A stretch of 64,000 bases of DNA, taken from assembly GCF_030519475.1 (NCBI RefSeq), contig NZ_JAUMKD010000009.1:1-64000 (forward strand), read 5' to 3'. This document shows, in pieces, positions 59,107 to 64,000 of this stretch (position 1 is its first letter; every line of letters begins with the position of its first letter). The stretch comes from Micromonospora sp. C28SCA-DRY-2 (lineage in GTDB: Bacteria > Actinomycetota > Actinomycetes > Mycobacteriales > Micromonosporaceae). Below the pieces are notes generated by a model. That model was not told the origin of the DNA. It did no database searches and worked only from the letters and a program-made list of their open reading frames with translations. A program made the position numbers and the translations under genes.

Positions 59107-60111
59107 TCAGGGTCGGCGGAATCCGGCGACCGGCATGGTGTTGATGCTGGAGACGTTGACCGGTTTGCCGGCGCGCGGTGCGTGCACCATCTTGTCGTTG
59201 CCGAGGTAGAGCCCGACATGGTGCAGGTCGCTGAAGAAGAAGACCAGGTCACCCGGGCGCGCGTCGGAGCGCGAGATGGCCTTGCCCTCGTTCCACTGGG
59301 CGCCGGTGTGGTGGGTCAGGTAGACCCCGGCCGCCTTGTAGGCGTACTGGGTCAGGCCGGAGCAGTCGAACGAGTCCGGGCCGTCGGCGCCCCACACGTA
59401 CGGCTTGCCGACCTGGGCGCAGGCGGTCCGGATCGCGATCCGGGCCTTCTCGCTGACCACCCCGTTGATGGTCGGGCACTGGTCCGTCTTGACGGTGGTC
59501 ACCGGCAGCATTTTCTCCAGCCGCTTGACCTCGGCCTCGATGTGCTTCTTCTTCGCCGCCAGCTCGTTCTGCTGCTTCACCTGGTCCGCGATCAGCGTGT
59601 CGAGCTGCTGCTTCTGGTCGTCGTACTTCTTGCGGACCGCGAGCACACCCTCGATCTGCTTGCGCTCCTGGGCGGCCAGCCGGTCGAGGAGGGTGAGCTG
59701 CTCGGTGAGCGTGCTCGGCTTGGCGCTGACCAGCAGGGCGGCGACGTCCTGGGACGGGCCGGTGATGTAGTAGCGGGAGGCGAGGTCGCCCACCCGGTCC
59801 ATCGCCAGCTCGCTCTCCAGCGCCAGCGGCTGGATCTTCTTCTCCAGGTCCGCGGCCTTGCTGCGGTTCTTCTTCAGCTGCGCCCGCACCTTGTTGTACT
59901 GCTCGATGGTGGGCTCCAACTGCTCCCACTGCTTGTCGATCTGCGCCTCGATCTCCTCGACCGAGGGCGCGGCGTACGCCGGCGCGGCGAGCAGACCGGC
60001 TCCAACGGCCGCGGCGGCGACCAGGGTGAGCAGACGGTGGGCGGCCCGGCGCAGGCCACCCGGACGAGCAGACCGTCCCGGTGCGTGACGATGGGGGGGC
60101 ATGGTTGCCAC
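59107..60111 (-). CDS. Secreted NlpC/P60 peptidoglycan endopeptidase (RipA-like), copy 2
   Basis: 334 residues with the same design as copy 1: signal peptide (about 25-48, HRLLTLVAAAAVGAGLLAAPAYAA), coiled coil (about 50-215), then NlpC/P60 domain with Cys in DSFDCSGLTQYAYKAAG and His in LHHVGLYLGNDKMVHAP. The start GTG at 60111 has AAGGAG 9 nt upstream, the same arrangement as copy 1. It has its own promoter (TTGATT-N17-TAATGT at 60197-60225) and no riboswitch is recognisable in its leader, so the two copies differ in control. Confidence 0.92.
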   Translation of the reverse strand: MATMPPHRHAPGRSARPGGLRRAAHRLLTLVAAAAVGAGLLAAPAYAAPSVEEIEAQIDKQWEQLEPTIEQYNKVRAQLKKNRSKAADLEKKIQPLALESELAMDRVGDLASRYYITGPSQDVAALLVSAKPSTLTEQLTLLDRLAAQERKQIEGVLAVRKKYDDQKQQLDTLIADQVKQQNELAAKKKHIEAEVKRLEKMLPVTTVKTDQCPTINGVVSEKARIAIRTACAQVGKPYVWGADGPDSFDCSGLTQYAYKAAGVYLTHHTGAQWNEGKAISRSDARPGDLVFFFSDLHHVGLYLGNDKMVHAPRAGKPVNVSSINTMPVAGFRRP

Positions 60112-60196
60112 CGGCACCGACTCCTTAGCGTCCGACCGCCGGGCGCCTCGCAGAGGGGAAGAGGCGAGACAGACGACCCACAGCGGCCGGTGCCCC

Positions 60197-60225
60197 ACAT
60201 TAGGGAAGGCCCGCAGCGGAATCAA
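60197..60225 (-). promoter_or_regulatory. Promoter of NlpC/P60 copy 2
   Basis: Leftward TTGATT (60220-60225), 17-bp spacer and TAATGT (60197-60202), leaving a leader of about 80 nt before the GTG. Confidence 0.65.
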
Positions 60226-60284
60226 GGCGACCAACGTTCACATCACGCCTGCGCAACCGCTTGTGTACCAAGGGTGTGCGCCCG

Positions 60285-61286
60285 TCAGCCAACGATTGCC
60301 GTCAATACATCGTCGAGCGTCACCACGCCGAGCGGTCGCCGGCCGTCGCTCACCAGCACCATGTGCCGCCGCTCGCGGCGCATCGCGAGCAGCAGGTCGG
60401 CGAGCGTACGCTCCGGCGGCACCACCGCCAGCGGCCGGTACACCTCGGCCGGCACCGGCGCCCGCCGGCTCACCCCGGCGTAGCCGAGCACGTCCTTGAC
60501 GTGCACGAAGCCGAGCACCCGCCGGGTCGAGCGCTGCACCACCGGAAACCGGGACCGGCCGGTCCGGGTGGCCAGCACCTCCAGCGAGGCGGGCGAGACG
60601 TCCTCGGCGACGGTGGTCACCGCCGACCAGGGCCGCAGGGCGTCGGCGGCGGTCCGCGCGTGCAGGGCGAGCGCGCCGGTGATCCGGGCGTGCTCCTCGG
60701 CGTCGAGCAGTCCCTCGGTACGCGCCTGCGACACCAGCCCGGCCAGTTCCTCGGCGGTGAAGACGGTTTTGACCGCCTCGGTGGCCTCGATCCGCCACAG
60801 CCGCAGCACCCGCCGGGACGCCCACTTCATGGCCAGCAGCAGCGGCTTGGTGGCCAGGCAGAACGCGAGCATGGCCGGGCCCAGCCAGAGCGCGGACGGC
60901 TCCGGCCCGGCCAGCGTGATGTTCTTCGGCACCATCTCGCCGACCACGGTGTGCAGGAAGACCACGATCCCGAGGGCGAGCACGAAGGCGACCGGGTGCA
61001 CCGCCGGCGCGGGCAGCCCCAGCGCGTGGAACGCCGGCTCCAGCAGGTGGGCCAGGGCCGGCTCGGCGATCGCGCCGAGACCCAGCGAGCAGACGGTGAT
61101 GCCCAACTGGGCGCCGGCGATCATCAGCGGGATCTGGTTCATCGCGGAGAGGGCCCACCGGGCCCGCTTCGAGGTCGCCGCGAGCGGTTCCACCACCGTG
61201 CGCCGGGACGCGATCAGGGCGAACTCGCTGCCCACGAAGAACGCGTTGCCGAGCAGCAGCAGGGCGGTGACCAGCAGCTCAGCCAT
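60285..61286 (-). CDS. CNNM/CorC-family membrane protein (CBS domains), short form
   Basis: A 333-residue protein. The N-terminal CNNM domain (about 1-170) has 3-4 helices (GNAFFVGSEFALIASRR, LGITVCSLGLGAIAEPALA, VVFLHTVVGEMVPKNITLAG); conserved GEMVPK lies near 120. Two CBS domains follow (about 195-330). It lacks the C-terminal CorC_HlyC domain that its neighbour has. Family members are linked to Mg2+ or Co2+ export and homeostasis. Its start overlaps the preceding gene by 8 bp; they probably form a hetero-oligomer. Confidence 0.9.
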   Translation of the reverse strand: MAELLVTALLLLGNAFFVGSEFALIASRRTVVEPLAATSKRARWALSAMNQIPLMIAGAQLGITVCSLGLGAIAEPALAHLLEPAFHALGLPAPAVHPVAFVLALGIVVFLHTVVGEMVPKNITLAGPEPSALWLGPAMLAFCLATKPLLLAMKWASRRVLRLWRIEATEAVKTVFTAEELAGLVSQARTEGLLDAEEHARITGALALHARTAADALRPWSAVTTVAEDVSPASLEVLATRTGRSRFPVVQRSTRRVLGFVHVKDVLGYAGVSRRAPVPAEVYRPLAVVPPERTLADLLLAMRRERRHMVLVSDGRRPLGVVTLDDVLTAIVG

Positions 61287-62649
61287 CGTCGTCCGGATCC
61301 TCGGGGCGGAGCACCCGGACCTGCTCGATCCGGCGCCGGTCCACCTCCACGACGGTGAACTCGTACCCGGACTCCTCGACCGTCTCGCCGGCGACCGGGA
61401 TGTGCCCCAGCCGGGCCATCAGGAACCCGGCGAGCGTCTCGTACGGCCCCTCGGGCAGCCGGAACCCGGTCTGCTCGACCAGCTCGTCCGCGCGCAGCAC
61501 GCCGTCGACCAGCACCGTGCGCTCCCCGCCGGGCACGGTCAGCTCGACCGGTCCGACGTCGGGCACCGCGGCCGGGTCGAACTCGTCGGCGATCTCGCCG
61601 ACCAGCTCCTCCACCAGGTCCTCGACGGTCACCACGCCGTCGGTGCCGCCGTACTCGTCGACCACGATGGCGAGGTCCGCGTCGGCGGCCCGGAGCGCGG
61701 CGAGCACCCCGTCCAGGTCGAGACTCTCCGGCACGTACACCGGCTCACGGGCCACCGAGCCGACGGTGGTCGAGGCGCGCTGGGCCAGCGGCACGCCGAG
61801 CGCGTCCGACACCCCGGCGACGCCGGTGACCAGGTCGAGCGTCTCCTCGTAGACCGGGAACCGGGTCCGGCCGGTGTGCCGGGCGAGAGCCAGCAGCTCG
61901 GTCACGGTGGCCGTGGCGCGCAGCGCGATCACGTCCACCCGGGGCGTCATCGCCTCGGCCGCCCGCTTCTCGCCGAAGCGGATGGTGCGGCGCAGCAGCA
62001 TGGCGGTGTCCGGCGGCAGCGCCCCGGCCCGGGCCGAGATGGCCGCCAGCAGGCCCAGCTCCTCCGGTGAGCGGGCGCTGGCCAGTTCCTCCTGGGGTTC
62101 GATGCCGAACGCGCGGACCAGGCGGTTCGCCGAGCCGTTCAGCCCTCGGATCAGCCAGCCGAAGGTGCGCGAGAAGGCCCGCATCGGAGCCGCGGTGGCC
62201 AGCGCGGCGGGCATCGGTCGGGCCAGCGCGAGGTTCTTCGGCACCAGCTCGCCGAAGAGCATGGAGACCAGGGTGGCCAGGGCGAGCGCCAGGAACGGGG
62301 TGATCCGGTCGGTGGCCGACCCGGCGAGCGGCTCCAGCACCGGTGCGAAGAGCCGGGCCAGCGCGGGCTCGGCGAGGTAGCCGGTGAGCAGCGCGGTGAT
62401 GGTGATGCCGAGCTGCGCGCCGGAGAGCTGGAAGGAGAGCTCCCGCAGCGCCCGGCGTACGGTCGCGGCCGGGCCGTCGCCGGCGGCGGCCCGCCGGTCG
62501 ATCTCGGCGCGGTCCACGGTGACCAGGGCGAACTCGGCCGCGACGAAGAACGCGTTGCCGCCGGTCAGCAGCAGGAAGCCGACCAGGGGCAGCAGTGTGG
62601 TCAGCAGCAGGCCATCGATGGTCGTCTCACCTCGGCGCGATTCTCGCAC
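61279..62649 (-). CDS. CNNM/CorC-family membrane protein with CBS and CorC_HlyC domains
   Basis: About 456 residues if started at GTG 62649. The CNNM domain (about 15-200: GGNAFFVAAEFALVTVDRAEID..., FGELVPKNLALARP) is followed by two CBS domains (about 220-345) ending IVVDEYGGTDGVVTVEDLVEELVGEI, and a C-terminal CorC_HlyC domain (about 360-440). Probably a Mg2+ exporter or regulator. The start is odd: GAGGTGAG lies at ideal distance from an in-frame ATC (62617-62619) that would give IDGLLLTTLLPLVG, while the nearest in-frame GTG is 30 bp upstream and an ATG there is out of frame. The two genes form one operon. Confidence 0.9.
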   Translation of the reverse strand: MRESRRGETTIDGLLLTTLLPLVGFLLLTGGNAFFVAAEFALVTVDRAEIDRRAAAGDGPAATVRRALRELSFQLSGAQLGITITALLTGYLAEPALARLFAPVLEPLAGSATDRITPFLALALATLVSMLFGELVPKNLALARPMPAALATAAPMRAFSRTFGWLIRGLNGSANRLVRAFGIEPQEELASARSPEELGLLAAISARAGALPPDTAMLLRRTIRFGEKRAAEAMTPRVDVIALRATATVTELLALARHTGRTRFPVYEETLDLVTGVAGVSDALGVPLAQRASTTVGSVAREPVYVPESLDLDGVLAALRAADADLAIVVDEYGGTDGVVTVEDLVEELVGEIADEFDPAAVPDVGPVELTVPGGERTVLVDGVLRADELVEQTGFRLPEGPYETLAGFLMARLGHIPVAGETVEESGYEFTVVEVDRRRIEQVRVLRPEDPDDDG

Positions 62650-62718
62650 GGGCGGGTCGTCGCGGCACGGCCCGCGCGTCGCGCGTGGAGCTCGCCCGGC
62701 CGGGCTACCGTCGGGGCC

Positions 62719-63399
62719 ATGGCCGAATTCACCCTCGCGCACGAACTGGCCCTGCTGGCCTACGACGACAAGGGGAATCTCCAGCTCAACCGGCCCGCAC
62801 TCGACCACGGGCTGGCCGGGGCGCTGCTGCTGGAGCTGGCGCTCGCCGGCCGGGTCGAGGTGGTCGACGACCGCCTGCTGGTGGCCGACCCGACCCCGCT
62901 CGGGCAGCGGCAACTCGACGACGCACTGACCCGGATCGGGGCCGACGTGAAGCGCCGCCGGCCGAAGGACTGGGTCGGCCGGCTCGCCAGGGACCTGCCC
63001 GAGCAGGTGCTGGACGGGCTGGTCACCGCCGGCGTGCTGCGCCGGGAGTCGGACCGGGTGCTGTGGGTCTTCCCGCGTACCCGCTATCCGTCCGAGACCG
63101 GGGCGGAGCCGGCGGCGGAGGCCCGGGCCCGGCAGCGGATGACCGCCGCGGTGGCCGCCGACGGCCCGGTGGAGCCGCGGACCGCCGCCCTGATCGGCCT
63201 GGCCCGGGCGGTCCGGCTGGACCGGCACCTCTTCCGGGACCTGCCCCGGGACCGGGTGCAGCGCCGGCTGGCCGAGATCGCGGCGGGCGACTGGGCGTCG
63301 GCCGCGACCCGGAAGGCCATCCAGGAGACCGAGGCCGCCGTGCTGATGGTGATCACCTCGGCCGCGACCGCCGCCACGATGACCGCCGCCACCAGCTGA
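62719..63399 (+). CDS. GPP34-family phosphoinositide-binding-like protein
   Basis: A 226-residue GPP34/Golgi phosphoprotein 3 fold: MAEFTLAHELALLAYDDKGNLQLNRPALDHGLAGALLLELALAGRVEVVDDRLLVAD at the start and AALIGLARAVRLDRHLFRDLPRDRVQRRLAEIAAGDWASAATRKAIQETEAAVLMVI at the end. Eukaryotic GOLPH3 binds PI4P on Golgi membranes; actinobacterial members are common but their role is unknown. The C-terminal hydrophobic stretch may contact membrane. TACCGT lies 7 nt before the ATG (leaderless). Convergent with the Fe-S protein gene. Confidence 0.92.
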   Translation: MAEFTLAHELALLAYDDKGNLQLNRPALDHGLAGALLLELALAGRVEVVDDRLLVADPTPLGQRQLDDALTRIGADVKRRRPKDWVGRLARDLPEQVLDGLVTAGVLRRESDRVLWVFPRTRYPSETGAEPAAEARARQRMTAAVAADGPVEPRTAALIGLARAVRLDRHLFRDLPRDRVQRRLAEIAAGDWASAATRKAIQETEAAVLMVITSAATAATMTAATS

Positions 63400-63401
63400 C
63401 A

Positions 63402-63447
63402 CGCCGCGGGCGCGGCACCACCGCCCGGTGGCACCGCGCGCGCGGCG
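63402..63447. terminator. Bidirectional hairpin between convergent genes
   Basis: 14-bp arms with one mismatch (CGCCGCGGGCGCGG / CCGCGCGCGCGGCG) enclose a second perfect stem CCACC-GCCC-GGTGG. Confidence 0.7.
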
Positions 63448-63454
63448 GTACGCC

Positions 63455-64000
63455 TCAGCCGGCGACCGGCTCGGTCTCCTTGTCGCCCTGCGCCTGCTCC
63501 GGCTTGACCGAGCGGAGCAGCACGCTGGCCACGTCGACCACCTCGACCTGCTCGCTGGCGCCCTTGCCGTTCACGCCGTCGTTGAGCATCGTCGAGCAGA
63601 ACGGGCAGCCGACGGCGACCGTGCGGGCCCCGGTGGACATGGCCTCCTCGACCCGCTCCACGTTGATCCGCTTGCCGATCTTCTCCTCCATCCACATCCG
63701 GGCGCCGCCGGCGCCGCAGCAGAAGGAGCGCTCGCTGTTGCGCGGCATCTCGGTGAGCTCGCCGGCGATGGCGGTGCCGAGCACCTCACGCGGCGGGGCG
63801 AAGACCCGGTTGTGCCGGCCCAGGTAGCAGGGGTCGTGGTAGGTGACCCCGCCGTCGACCGGCTGCACCGGGGTGAGCTTGCCGGTGGCGACCAGGTGGG
63901 CCAGCAGCTGGGTGTGGTGCACGACCTCGAACTCGCCGCCGAGCTGGCCGTACTCGTTGCCCAGGGTGTTGAAGCAGTGCGGGCAGGTCGCCACGATCTT
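63455..64000 (-). CDS. Fe-S oxidoreductase with CCG domains (5' part outside window)
   Basis: The C-terminal ~180 residues of a longer protein. TCPHCFNTLGNEY is the end of one CCG (cysteine-rich) half, and HDPCYLGRHNRVFAPPREVL with RSFCCGAGGARMWMEEKIGKRINVERVEEA and VAVGCPFCSTMLND is a full second CCG domain, as in heterodisulfide reductase subunit B/D-type and glycerol-3-phosphate/lactate oxidase Fe-S subunits. Actinobacterial relatives are ~700 residues with membrane helices and 4Fe-4S ferredoxin motifs at the N-terminus. The reading frame continues past position 64000. The electron partners are unknown. Confidence 0.88.
   Translation of the reverse strand, partial: KIVATCPHCFNTLGNEYGQLGGEFEVVHHTQLLAHLVATGKLTPVQPVDGGVTYHDPCYLGRHNRVFAPPREVLGTAIAGELTEMPRNSERSFCCGAGGARMWMEEKIGKRINVERVEEAMSTGARTVAVGCPFCSTMLNDGVNGKGASEQVEVVDVASVLLRSVKPEQAQGDKETEPVAG

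Noticed and set aside
60112..60234. Second c-di-AMP riboswitch before NlpC/P60 copy 2
   Set aside because: None of the conserved ydaO blocks (GGGGTGAAT, CCGTCAGCTAACC) is present; the leader is short and explained by a plain promoter.

Overview
The window is very GC-rich actinobacterial chromosomal DNA, most like a Micromonospora-type member of the Micromonosporaceae. Supporting signs are the dnaK-grpE-dnaJ-hspR operon with HspR/HAIR operators, an F420-dependent-type luciferase-like oxidoreductase, actinobacterial DUF6458 proteins, many GTG starts, Ala/Pro/Gly-rich proteins, and a recurring leaderless promoter layout (TANNNT 6-7 nt before the start codon). About 53 protein genes, one tRNA and one recognisable riboswitch are supported. 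There are no rRNA genes, CRISPR arrays, insertion sequences or phage structural genes. Most of the region is ordinary core chromosome with small accessory cassettes.

Layout. 1-12.9 kb is protein quality control plus small cassettes: clpB (3' end cut by the window edge), a TetR/epoxide-hydrolase divergent pair, a short GntR regulator, a KhtT/KhtU-type K+/H+ antiporter, then the dnaK operon read leftward. HAIR-type inverted repeats lie upstream of both clpB and dnaK, so HspR encoded here probably controls both. 12.9-22.3 kb holds two overlapping dynamin-like membrane GTPase genes, a conserved hypothetical, a divergent locus of SPFH protein + NAD-kinase-like protein facing a NUDIX/winged-helix (NrtR-like) regulator, and a Pro/Ser-rich surface protein coupled to a PAP2-like membrane protein. 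22.9-26.6 kb is a branched-chain 2-oxoacid dehydrogenase operon (E1alpha, E1beta, E2) ending in a strong terminator. 26.7-36.3 kb holds a 45-residue small protein, an 885-residue low-complexity membrane protein, an NHLRC2-like thioredoxin/NHL protein, the pxpBCA 5-oxoprolinase operon, a hemolysin III/PAQR protein and a SixA phosphatase flanked by two DUF6458 proteins.

36.6-49.4 kb carries an acyl-CoA dehydrogenase, a SpoIIE/PP2C phosphatase, an RlpA-like protein, a phosphoribosyltransferase, a small hydrolase, an ASCH protein, an LLM oxidoreductase, a PadR/membrane-protein pair, an ECF42-type sigma factor with its DGPF partner, folD, a VOC protein, and an ArsR-SRPBCC operon with two identical palindromic operators. 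49.6-52.7 kb (second epoxide hydrolase, MerR/MFS pair) looks less GC-rich and ends at a tRNA-Gly(TCC). 53.2-64 kb is mostly envelope biology: a secreted M43-type metalloprotease, a PPOX-fold protein and dcd, two NlpC/P60 hydrolases bracketing a large amidase (one NlpC/P60 gene behind a ydaO-type c-di-AMP riboswitch), two CNNM/CorC proteins, a GPP34 protein and the start of an Fe-S oxidoreductase.

The most interesting candidates for undescribed biology are: (i) the NrtR-like / SPFH / NAD-kinase-like divergent locus with paired operator-like repeats; (ii) a plus-strand leader before the amidase gene containing an intrinsic terminator and a four-codon mini-ORF, divergent from the c-di-AMP riboswitch; (iii) the tandem dynamin-like GTPases; (iv) the low-complexity 885-residue protein with a small Cys-containing outer domain; and (v) unassigned hairpin-forming intergenic elements.
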